Shown here: one piece after another, positions 1-6,119 of the stretch
Layout of the letters: each line of letters opens with the position of its first letter
How positions within the stretch are numbered: the stretch's first letter is position 1
Source: Burkholderiaceae bacterium
Lineage (GTDB): Bacteria > Pseudomonadota > Gammaproteobacteria > Burkholderiales > Burkholderiaceae
Reading direction: 5' to 3'
DNA: 9,349 bases
Assembly (NCBI GenBank): GCA_023253905.1
Contig: JALREG010000350.1
Location: 1-9,349 of the forward strand
Made by a program: the position numbers and the translations under genes
Notes under the pieces: model-generated
Databases searched by the model: none
The model's input: the letters and a program-made list of their open reading frames with translations, nothing else
What the model was told of the DNA's origin: nothing

Positions 1-1
1 G

Positions 2-328
2 GTCCCGCTGGTCGAGGTGTCCGCCGCCGCGGTCGGGGCGGGGGTCTCCATCGTCGATGTCGGGGCGACGATCCGCCAACGGGGCGCGACGGCGTCGCGC
101 ACGGTCGCGGTGACCGGGGCTGGCGGGCAGCGCACGCTCGAACTGGGCGGGATCACCCTAGCCAATGGGACCGTCCATGATCTTGCCGTCACGGCGACCG
201 ACAGCGAGGGCGCGACCGATGTCCTGACCATCCCTTTCGAGGTGATGGCCGACTCCCTGGCGGCCGAGGTCCGCACCCGGGATGATGGGGGGCAGCGGCT
301 CACCGAACTGGTCCTCACCGCCGCCGAC
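2..328 (+). CDS. Partial unrecognised protein, 3' part of a reading frame, probably chimeric at its right end
   Basis: The frame is open from base 2, so the true start lies outside the window. A GTG at 17 is in frame but has no Shine-Dalgarno sequence. Support for coding is the strong G/C preference at third codon positions and a plausible composition rich in Val, Thr, Ala and Gly, with alternating hydrophobic residues typical of beta-sandwich (Ig-like or cadherin-like) surface or tail proteins; for example LTIPFEV follows a TATDSEGATD stretch. I do not recognise the family. The frame stays open to 778, but beyond about 328 it lies antisense to a PrpD-like scrap and then to hyuA, so the protein-like part ends near LVLTAADR. 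GC is about 75% in the two 60-base samples I counted. It may come from another genome or another part of this one. Confidence 0.4.
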
Positions 329-1807
329 AGGCGGCACACCATCTCCGAGCCCACGGTGACGGCCGTGATGAATTCCCGGCCGCTCACCGGCCCGCGCGCC
401 TCGGCCAGCGCGAGGACCGGCGCCGCCAAACGCGAACACTGTGAAGTCGCGGGGGTCGAAGCCTTTTTCAACCGTCGTCTTGCGGATGATGTCAGCCATC
501 TTGAACTCGGCGATCTTGGCAATGCCCGCGGCGGTTTCAAACATGCCGAGTCCGATTTTTTTTGCAACACCGGCGATTGCCTCCTCCGACTTGGCGCGAT
601 CCAGGCGGATTCGGCCACCCAGGAAATTGTCGGGATCGATATAGCCAAGCACCACATCGGCGTCGGTGACCGTGGGCGTGGTGTTGCCCTTGCCGTAGCA
701 GGCTGGGCCGGGGTCGGCACCAGCCGATTCCGGGCCGACCCGAAGCGTTTGGGTCAGCGGGTCAACGCGGGCGAGTGAGCCACCGCCCGATCCGATAGCC
801 TGGATATCGACCTTGGGGATGAAGTATTCGTACTGCGCAACATTGGCGATTGAACTGTAGGCGGGCTTGCCGCGATGGATGATGCCAACGTCAAATGACG
901 TACCGCCCATGTCGGTGGTAATGATGTTGTCGCACTTGATCAGCTTGCCCATGAAGAGCGAGGCGGTGACGCCCGAGACCGGGCCAGAGTCGAGCGTGAG
1001 GAGTGGTGCCTGAATTGCTCGTTCAACCGAGATCGATCCGCCGCCGCAGGAGGTAATCTGTAACGGCCGGCGATAGCCCGCTGCGCGGAGCTGTCCGTCG
1101 AGTTGCTTGAGATAGTTGGAGGTCACCGGTCCGATGTAGGCGTTCAGTACCGTGGCGGTCATGCGCTCGTACTCCCCCCATTTGGGTGCGAGCTCCACCG
1201 AGGTACTCACGAACATGCCCGGGGCACGCTCACGGATGATTTTTGCGATCCGCTGTTCATGCGCCGGATGTTTGAAGGACCAGAGGAGTCCGACGGCAAT
1301 GGCCTCGACGCCCAGGGCGAGCAACTCGTCAACGGCACGAACCACCTCGGCTTCATTCAGGCTGACAACCACTTCCCCATGACAGTCGACCCGCTCGGAA
1401 ACGCCCCGGATATAGCGCTTGGGTACGATGGGAACTGGCTTCTGGCTCTCGGGGAAGTGCACGAGTGGGTTGAGGTTACGGGAATCGATTCCGCGTGACC
1501 CCCGCATGATGTGGATGATGTCCTCGTGGCCCTTGGTGGTAATCAGACCCACCTTGGCTCCGCGCCGCTGGATGAGCGTGTTGGTGCCGACGGTCGTGCC
1601 ATGGGTGAGCAGGCTGACCCGACTGCAGAAGGTTTCGAAGTCCAGCTCAAGCCGCTCGGCAACCAGCCGCATTGCGTTCAGCATGCCGGTGGCGAAGTGT
1701 GGCGGTGTGGACGGGGATTTGGCGGCCAAGAGTTCGCCGCTGCTGCTGAGGACGACGCAATCGGTGAAGGTTCCGCCGATGTCGACCCCGACCTGGTAAT
1801 GCTCCAT
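158..1807 (-). CDS. hyuA: Hydantoinase/oxoprolinase A subunit (N-methylhydantoinase A-like), C-terminally truncated
   Basis: HyuA-type subunits bind ATP and, with a HyuB partner, open hydantoin, oxoproline or related lactam rings, or carboxylate ketones (acetone/acetophenone carboxylase relatives), in the cytoplasm. Motifs numbered from the ATG at 1807: the N-terminal nucleotide-binding motif VGVDIGGTFTD (6-16), HGTTVGTNTL (69-78), TSCGGG (252-257), LDSGPVSG (272-279), the second phosphate motif TTDMGGTSFDVG (297-308), GSGGGS (339-344), GPESAGADPGPACYG (358-372) and FAFGGAGP (458-465). ATG 1807 is preferred over the upstream TTG at 1819 because GGGAG lies five bases before it and the family begins just before VGVDIGGT. 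Homology stops at residue 465, at about base 413. The open frame continues to a TAG at 158 with unrelated residues. Family members are near 690 residues, so about 220 are missing, and no hyuB is visible. The substrate cannot be told from sequence. Confidence 0.85.
   Translation of the reverse strand: MEHYQVGVDIGGTFTDCVVLSSSGELLAAKSPSTPPHFATGMLNAMRLVAERLELDFETFCSRVSLLTHGTTVGTNTLIQRRGAKVGLITTKGHEDIIHIMRGSRGIDSRNLNPLVHFPESQKPVPIVPKRYIRGVSERVDCHGEVVVSLNEAEVVRAVDELLALGVEAIAVGLLWSFKHPAHEQRIAKIIRERAPGMFVSTSVELAPKWGEYERMTATVLNAYIGPVTSNYLKQLDGQLRAAGYRRPLQITSCGGGSISVERAIQAPLLTLDSGPVSGVTASLFMGKLIKCDNIITTDMGGTSFDVGIIHRGKPAYSSIANVAQYEYFIPKVDIQAIGSGGGSLARVDPLTQTLRVGPESAGADPGPACYGKGNTTPTVTDADVVLGYIDPDNFLGGRIRLDRAKSEEAIAGVAKKIGLGMFETAAGIAKIAEFKMADIIRKTTVEKGFDPRDFTVFAFGGAGPRAGRGARAGERPGIHHGRHRGLGDGVPPVGGGEDQFGEPLPPIIPGADLGRQGVGHHLERDGQDIGRALAVGRRDGKIMDGPIG
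322..426 (-). pseudogene. MmgE/PrpD-family gene fragment (about 35 codons)
   Basis: Read on the minus strand in the frame one base off from hyuA, the sequence gives APVLALAEARGPVSG followed by REFITAVTVGSEMVCRLSAA. This resembles an internal segment of MmgE/PrpD proteins (2-methylcitrate dehydratase, iminodisuccinate epimerase and cis-aconitate decarboxylase relatives), where an ALALAEA helix precedes a GxE(F/L)ITA(V/L)xxGxE helix. A full family member is about 450 residues, so this is a scrap with no start, no stop and neither end of the domain. It is bounded at one side by the hyuA frame and at the other by an unrelated plus-strand frame. Its GC (about 75%) matches bases 1-328, not hyuA. 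Recognition is from memory of the family pattern over a short stretch, so the assignment is moderate. Confidence 0.45.
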
Positions 1808-1977
1808 CCTGACTCCCAATCGAAAGCGGTACGTCCACTCGCCTCACGGATCGGGGAGAGCCGTGCGCGGGATCACCGTGGCTGGAAGTTTGCGGGGCTT
1901 ATTCGCCGAAAGCCATGGTGGTTCCGCATCAGATCCATGCCTGGAGCTTATGGCCCCGGCGCGGCTGGCGGTCAGGG
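1808..1977. other. Intergenic gap between lysR and the hyuA-like gene
   Basis: These 170 bases separate the end of the LysR gene from the hyuA-like start, both on minus. The only features seen are the hyuA Shine-Dalgarno GGGAG just upstream of 1807 and a weak inverted repeat, CACGG (1845-1849) with CCGTG (1861-1865), 38 bases before the start codon. The gap is long enough for a separate promoter, but I see no convincing -35/-10 pair and no U-tailed terminator after lysR. Whether hyuA shares the leuCD-lysR transcript is open. Confidence 0.4.
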
Positions 1978-2901
1978 TCAATCGAGAAACTGTGCGCCCA
2001 GCCACGCCCCTTGCCTCGCGTGATGGCTGAGGATCTCAACCAGCCGCTCGCGCAGACGGTGACCGGCGAGCGGAATGCCACGCTCCCGGACGTGTGCCAA
2101 GGTCCAGCAGACCGACAGTCCATCGATCGGTGCAGCGCTCAACTGACCCGCGCGGTGAAGCGTAAAAATTGCGCTGTAGGGCAGCACTGTGAATCCCTTG
2201 CCGCGCATCACCAGATCGCACAGCAGGCGAGCCGAGTTGGTTTCCAGCTTCGGTGCGAGCGCGCGTCCCAGCCCGGCCAGATGGCGGTCGACAATCGTTC
2301 GCATGGCGTTAGGCCGGGAAGTGAGCAGCATCGGACGGCGACTCAGACTCTCAACCTTGACCGAGCGCGAAATGTTCAGATGACTGCTGTTTGACCCCAC
2401 CAGAAACAGTTGCTCGCGTAGGAGCGGACGACTGTGCAGGAGATCGAGTGGCTCGACATCGGAGACCAGCGCTGCATCAAGCCTGCCCGTTAGAACCATT
2501 TCATGAAGCGCTCCGCTCAGGCCCTCGGTGATCCGAAGCTGAACTTCGGGATAGCGGTCGATGTAGTCATCCATCAGGCGGCTGGTGACAATATCGTAGA
2601 GAGAAGGTGGCACGCCGAAGCTGAACTCTCCCTTGGGCTCGGTTGCGTATTTACCCACCTCATCGCTGATCTTTCGCACCTGTGCGAGCACGCCCTCGGC
2701 ACGCTCGAGTAGCTCCTGGCCTGCCGGGGTGAGTGCGACGCCTTTGTCAGATCGGTAAAAGAGCAGTACGCCAAGATCTTTTTCAAGCTGCTGCATCTGT
2801 CGCGTGAGCGACGGTTGAGTCACTCGCAGGAGGTGCGCAGCGCGGGTGATACTGCGTGATTCCGCAATCTGTTTGAAGTATTCGAGTTGACGAAGGTTCA
2901 C
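1978..2901 (-). CDS. LysR-family transcriptional regulator
   Basis: A 307-residue protein, the usual LysR length. The N-terminal winged helix-turn-helix is clear: NLRQLEYFKQIAES (2-15), then SITRAAHLLRVTQPSLTRQM (17-36) with the recognition helix around TQPSLTRQMQQLE, then the wing LLFYRSDKGVALTPAG (46-61). The remainder is the periplasmic-binding-protein-like effector domain; EFSFGVPPSLYDIV begins its first lobe at about residue 92, and the LDAALV motif is present. The start is GTG at 2901, with AAGAG seven bases upstream and the canonical MNLRQLEYF opening. It lies 41 bases after leuD on the same strand and probably shares its transcript. LysR proteins usually bind a T-N11-A box and respond to a pathway metabolite. 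The likely target is the 5004-5152 divergent region, although the regulator is not itself divergent from it. The effector is unknown. Confidence 0.93.
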   Translation of the reverse strand: MNLRQLEYFKQIAESRSITRAAHLLRVTQPSLTRQMQQLEKDLGVLLFYRSDKGVALTPAGQELLERAEGVLAQVRKISDEVGKYATEPKGEFSFGVPPSLYDIVTSRLMDDYIDRYPEVQLRITEGLSGALHEMVLTGRLDAALVSDVEPLDLLHSRPLLREQLFLVGSNSSHLNISRSVKVESLSRRPMLLTSRPNAMRTIVDRHLAGLGRALAPKLETNSARLLCDLVMRGKGFTVLPYSAIFTLHRAGQLSAAPIDGLSVCWTLAHVRERGIPLAGHRLRERLVEILSHHARQGAWLGAQFLD

Positions 2902-2942
2902 AGCGTAACTCTTGGGCAGGAGGGTAAGGGGATGCGCAGCAC

Positions 2943-3569
2943 TCAGCAGCCGTCGAGATACGCCCAGGGCCTGCGTGCGCGGTCGCGGCTGCGAAACGCA
3001 TCAATCTCGGCGCGGGCTGACAAAGTCACGTCGATTTCATCCAGGCCGTTAAGAAGCATGGTGCGTAGCGCGGGCGGCGTTTGAAATCGAAATTGGTGAC
3101 CTGATGGGCTGCGAACTTCCCCCGCGTCGAGATCGACCGTAACCTGCGCCTGCCCGTTGCTGCGTGCTACTTCCTCGGCGAGCTGCCGAACCGCTTCGAT
3201 CGGCAGTTCGACGGGCAGGATGCCGTTACGGAAGCAGTTGTTGAAAAAGATGCCGCCGAAGCTCGGCGCGATCAGCGCGCGAAAGCCAAACTCCCGTAAT
3301 GCCTTGGGTGCGCGCTCGCGTGACGATCCACAGCCGAAATTGCGATCGGCGAGAAGAATCTGTGCCTGATCATAGGGCGCACGGTTCAGGATGAATGCGG
3401 GGTCGGGTGTGCGGTCATCGCCCAGGAACCGCTGATTGGCGAACAACATCTTGCCGTAGCCGGTGGCATCAGGTCCGCCCATGTATCGGGCCGGGATGAT
3501 CTGGTCGGTATCGATGTTAATCACCAGCATCGCAGCCGCAATCCCCGTGACACTTCGAAACGCTTCCAT
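2943..3569 (-). CDS. leuD: LeuD-like small subunit of an aconitase-superfamily hydro-lyase
   Basis: A 208-residue swivel-domain subunit, close to the 201 of E. coli LeuD, that pairs with the LeuC-like subunit to interconvert hydroxy-acids through dehydration and rehydration at a [4Fe-4S] site. Visible motifs: NIDTDQIIPARYM (18-30), the substrate-binding NFGCGSSRERAP (77-88), APSFGGIFFNNCFRNGILP (101-119) and LLNGLDEI near the C-terminus. The motif FGCGSSRE-H-AP of isopropylmalate isomerases reads FGCGSSRE-R-AP here (Arg86). The start is ATG 3569 with GGAGA five bases upstream. The 15-base gap after the leuC stop argues for translational coupling. The assignment to the family is firm. The physiological substrate is not: 3-isopropylmalate, citramalate/citraconate or dimethylmalate are all possible for this family. 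Confidence 0.92.
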   Translation of the reverse strand: MEAFRSVTGIAAAMLVINIDTDQIIPARYMGGPDATGYGKMLFANQRFLGDDRTPDPAFILNRAPYDQAQILLADRNFGCGSSRERAPKALREFGFRALIAPSFGGIFFNNCFRNGILPVELPIEAVRQLAEEVARSNGQAQVTVDLDAGEVRSPSGHQFRFQTPPALRTMLLNGLDEIDVTLSARAEIDAFRSRDRARRPWAYLDGC

Positions 3570-3584
3570 GTTGGTCTCCGATGG

Positions 3585-5003
3585 TTAGCGGTGGCTCGCG
3601 AGGAGCGGTCTTGGATCGGCGATTGCGCCGCTCACCGCCGAGGCGGCCACCGTGGCGGGGCTTGCGAGGTGCGTGCGGGTCCGTGGCCCCTGACGGCCTT
3701 CGAAGTTGCGATTGGTGGTGCTCACCACACGTTGATCGGCGAAGCGGTTGTCGCCAAGATGCCCGCAGTAACCGCAGCCCGCCTCATGCCATTCAAACCC
3801 AGCCTCGCGAAACACGCGGTCGATGCCCTCAGCCTCGGCGGCCTGCCGAACGGGGGTGGAGCCGGGTACGCAGACGGCTTGTATGCCGGGCTTGACGCGA
3901 CGGCCGCGCAATATGCGGGCGGCCTCGCGCAGATCCGATAGCCTGGCGTTGGTGCACGAGCCGATGTAGACCGCATCGATGGGCGTGCCGATCAGCGGCG
4001 TACCAGGCGAAATCTGCATGTAGGCCAGCGCCCGAGCGGCCAGGTCGCGCGCCTCCGCGTCGGCGGCCTCGGCCGGGTCGGGCACGGCTGCCGTGATATC
4101 GATCGAGTGCTGTGGGCTGGTGCCCCAGCTCAGCTGCGGCGCGATCGATTCGCAGTCGATCGATACCTCGCGGCCGAAGCGGGCCCCGTCGTCCGTTCGC
4201 AGACTTCGCCAGTAGGCGACGGCGTCATCCCAGGCACGCCCCTTGGGTGACCAGGCGCGACCGGCGAGGTATTCGAAAGTGACGTCATCCGGCGGGACAA
4301 AGCCATATTTCGCCTGGAATTCAATCGACATATTGCATAGCGTAAGCCGTGCTTCAACCGGTAGCGAGGCCACGGCATCACCTGCAAACTCGACAGCGAA
4401 ACCGATTCCTGCGGCAGCGCCGAGCCGGGCGATCAGCGCGAGGATCATGTCCTTCGCATAGACACCATCGCCGAGCTTTCCGTTAAACGACACGCGCATC
4501 GTCGCGGGGCGGGTCTGGGCGAGTGTCTGGGTGGCAAGCACATGCTCGGCCTCGCTCACGCCGATCCCCCAGGCGACCGCGCCAATGCCACCCACGGTAC
4601 AGGTATGGCTGTCGCAGCACACCAGTGTGCTGCCGGGGAGTGCGATACCCAGTTCGGGGGCGGCTACATGGGCGATCCCCTGTCGCGGGTCGTCATAGTC
4701 GATGAAATTCAGCTGCCAGCGCTGCGCCTCGGCGCGCGTGGTGCTGATCATGGAAAAGCCACTTGGGGACGGTGAGTCGGTCGGCCCGCGCCCCGGCTGG
4801 GTGGCGATCAGATGCTCGATGATCGTAAAGACCTGTGCCCGGCTGTCGGGCTTCCTGCCAGCGCGCGCCATGGCATGAAGCACCTGGCTGCCGCCCAGCT
4901 CATGAAGAATCAGGCGATCGATCTGCAGCAGGTCAGTGGACCCCTCAATTGTCCGGATTGCATGATCTGCCCATACTTTGTCGAAATAGGTCAGTCCGGA
5001 CAT
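3585..5003 (-). CDS. leuC: LeuC-like large subunit of an aconitase-superfamily hydro-lyase
   Basis: A 472-residue catalytic subunit, near the 466 of E. coli LeuC and aligning along its whole length. The three [4Fe-4S] cysteine ligands are present: Cys350 in YIGSCTNARL, and Cys410 and Cys413 in AGCGYCG. Other family motifs are CDSHTC (130-135), GIGVSEAEHVLATQTL (146-161), CNMSIE (223-228) and STTNRNFEGRQG (428-439). Several positions usually fixed in 3-isopropylmalate dehydratase differ. EHLI (63-66) stands where DHNV is expected, DDPRQGI (104-110) where NHPYQGI is expected, TVGGIG (136-141) replaces THGAFG, and GCGYCGHLGDN replaces GCSMCLAMNND. The start is ATG 5003, which gives the usual N-terminus; its ribosome binding site is weak (GGGG). 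It leads the minus-strand run leuC-leuD-lysR. Without leuA or leuB nearby, I infer a catabolic paralogue rather than the leucine enzyme. Confidence 0.9.
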   Translation of the reverse strand: MSGLTYFDKVWADHAIRTIEGSTDLLQIDRLILHELGGSQVLHAMARAGRKPDSRAQVFTIIEHLIATQPGRGPTDSPSPSGFSMISTTRAEAQRWQLNFIDYDDPRQGIAHVAAPELGIALPGSTLVCCDSHTCTVGGIGAVAWGIGVSEAEHVLATQTLAQTRPATMRVSFNGKLGDGVYAKDMILALIARLGAAAGIGFAVEFAGDAVASLPVEARLTLCNMSIEFQAKYGFVPPDDVTFEYLAGRAWSPKGRAWDDAVAYWRSLRTDDGARFGREVSIDCESIAPQLSWGTSPQHSIDITAAVPDPAEAADAEARDLAARALAYMQISPGTPLIGTPIDAVYIGSCTNARLSDLREAARILRGRRVKPGIQAVCVPGSTPVRQAAEAEGIDRVFREAGFEWHEAGCGYCGHLGDNRFADQRVVSTTNRNFEGRQGPRTRTHLASPATVAASAVSGAIADPRPLLASHR

Positions 5004-5108
5004 GGCCGTGCCCCGTTGCGTCAGATGAGGCGAGCAGTCTATCTCGGCGAGCGCGGATCAGCCGCAGTCTGCGGGCGTGTTGAATAACGCATTGAAAACG
5101 CACCGGCT

Positions 5109-5121
5109 TGGCAACGTGCCA
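5109..5121. promoter_or_regulatory. Candidate LysR-type operator (T-N11-A palindrome)
   Basis: The 13 bases TGGCAACGTGCCA form a perfect 5-bp dyad around ACG. They fit the LysR-family T-N11-A recognition pattern exactly, with symmetry on both sides of the centre. The site is 32 bases before the bug start codon and 106 bases before the leuC start codon, which suits control of either gene by the LysR regulator encoded at 1978-2901. This is a pattern match only. A 5-bp dyad can occur by chance in a region this size. Confidence 0.4.
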
Positions 5122-5140
5122 TTAGCATGAGGGGCTTACA

Positions 5141-5146
5141 GGGAGG
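5141..5146 (+). promoter_or_regulatory. Shine-Dalgarno sequence of the first bug gene
   Basis: GGGAGG lies six bases before the ATG at 5153 and fixes that start. It is one of the strongest ribosome binding sites in the window, which suggests the binding protein is made in quantity, as is usual for periplasmic solute receptors. Confidence 0.7.
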
Positions 5147-5152
5147 CCGCAC

Positions 5153-6118
5153 ATGACTCGACTGTCTCAGGCATTGTTCGTTTCGCTTGCCATCGCAGCA
5201 TCCGCCGCGGTTGCGCAGGACTATCCTTCCAAGCCGCTTCGCGCCATCGTGCCGTTCCCGCCCGGCGGGGTGGTCGATACCGTCGCCCGGCAGGTCGCAT
5301 CCAAAATGAGCGAGAGCATGGGTCAGCAGGTGGTGGTTGATAACCGCGCTGGCGCCAGTGGATCGATCGGCACCGCGCTGGCAGCCAAGTCCCCGCGCGA
5401 TGGTTACACCATTCTTTTTGCCTTCGATACCCACGCGGTCAATCCTCACATCTACAAGAATCTGGCCTTCGACACCCTTAAAGACTTCGAACCGGTGTCG
5501 CTGGTGGTGAAGATTCCGCTTGCGATCGCTGCGGCGGCGAATGTGCCCGCGTCGAATCTCAGGGAATTGGTCGCGCTTGCCAAGGCGAACCCCGGCAAGT
5601 ATTCCTATGCGTCGGTGGGCGCCGGAAGCTCAGGACATCTGGCGGCCGAGCAACTCAAGCTTCTGAGTGGGATTGAGCTGGTGCATGTCCCCTACAAGGG
5701 CGGTGGCCCCGCAGTGGCGGATCTGTTGGGCGGGCAAATTCCATTTGCCTTTCTGGCGGCTGGCGTGGTGACACAACATATTCGAACCGGCAAATTAAAG
5801 GGACTCGCGCTGACCAGTGCGCAACGTTCAGCCGCCTTGCCCAATGTACCCACTACCGCTGAGGAAGGGTTTCCGCAGTTTGACTCAGGGGCCTGGGTAG
5901 GGGTGGTGGTGCCCGCGGGAACGCCTGCTGCCGTGATCGACCGGCTGAATACCGAGGTGGTGAAGGCAGCGCGCGATCCGGCGGTGAGCGGCAAGTTATC
6001 GGATCAGACCATGGTCGTCGTGGCGAGCACGCCGGCCCAGCTCAATGAGTTCATTCGCGCCGAGCATGAGAAGTGGGGCCGGCTGATCCGCGAGGCCAAA
6101 CTCAATCTCGGTGATTAG
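5153..6118 (+). CDS. Bug/TctC-family periplasmic solute-binding protein (first of three)
   Basis: A 321-residue periplasmic receptor of the tripartite tricarboxylate transporter family, which captures small carboxylates or related compounds for a TctAB membrane complex. The signal peptide is clear: TRL at the N-terminus, the hydrophobic run ALFVSLAIAASAA, then A-V-A cleavage before Gln22. The mature part starts with YPSKPLRAIVPFPPGG, whose PFPPGGVVD loop (34-42) is the family ligand-binding signature. VVDNRAGASGSIG (61-73), a YASVGAGSSGHL segment (152-163) and VHVPYKGGGPAV (177-188) follow, as expected for the two-lobed fold. No TctA or TctB gene is in the window, as is typical for orphan Bug genes. 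Its stop is followed one base later by the oxidoreductase start, so the two are co-transcribed. The ligand is unknown; the neighbouring LeuCD suggests a di- or tricarboxylate. Confidence 0.93.
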   Translation: MTRLSQALFVSLAIAASAAVAQDYPSKPLRAIVPFPPGGVVDTVARQVASKMSESMGQQVVVDNRAGASGSIGTALAAKSPRDGYTILFAFDTHAVNPHIYKNLAFDTLKDFEPVSLVVKIPLAIAAAANVPASNLRELVALAKANPGKYSYASVGAGSSGHLAAEQLKLLSGIELVHVPYKGGGPAVADLLGGQIPFAFLAAGVVTQHIRTGKLKGLALTSAQRSAALPNVPTTAEEGFPQFDSGAWVGVVVPAGTPAAVIDRLNTEVVKAARDPAVSGKLSDQTMVVVASTPAQLNEFIRAEHEKWGRLIREAKLNLGD

Positions 6119-6119
6119 C

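Larger units (their letters stand above)
5004..5152. promoter_or_regulatory. Divergent promoter/operator region between leuC-like and bug genes
   Basis: These 149 bases lie between two outward-facing transcription units, so they should hold promoters for both. Three elements stand out. A perfect dyad CCGCA-GTC-TGCGG lies at 5062-5074. A tandem near-repeat, TTGAATAACGCA (5080-5091) then TTGAAAACGCA (5092-5102), can also be read as the imperfect dyad TTGAAT-N5-ATTGAA. A perfect dyad TGGCA-ACG-TGCCA lies at 5109-5121. I could not place -35 and -10 boxes with the usual 16-18 base spacing on either strand with confidence. Confidence 0.6.

Noticed and set aside
158..412. The hyuA reading frame continues for about 85 further codons after residue 465
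   Set aside because: The added residues are low-complexity Gly/Arg-rich, unlike any HyuA C-terminus, and lie out of frame with the PrpD-like segment; they read through a junction.
413..426. Simple one-base frameshift within hyuA
   Set aside because: The neighbouring frame does not resume HyuA (no ARELG or VIVP-type continuation after GGAGP) but matches PrpD-like residues, so a single indel cannot explain it.
329..778. Rightward continuation of the first plus-strand frame
   Set aside because: It lies antisense to the PrpD-like and hyuA coding sequence and loses protein-like character after about 328.
1511..2023. Plus-strand 170-codon open frame across the hyuA start and the lysR end
   Set aside because: It is a shadow of well-supported minus-strand genes, has no ribosome binding site and shows no recognisable motif.
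3581..3941. Overlapping plus-strand open frames opposite leuC
   Set aside because: Antisense to the conserved Fe-S region of LeuC; no independent coding evidence.
6111..6119. GTG 6111 as start of the flavin oxidoreductase, overlapping the bug stop
   Set aside because: No Shine-Dalgarno sequence precedes it, while ATG 6120 has GGTGA at good spacing and gives the usual N-terminus.
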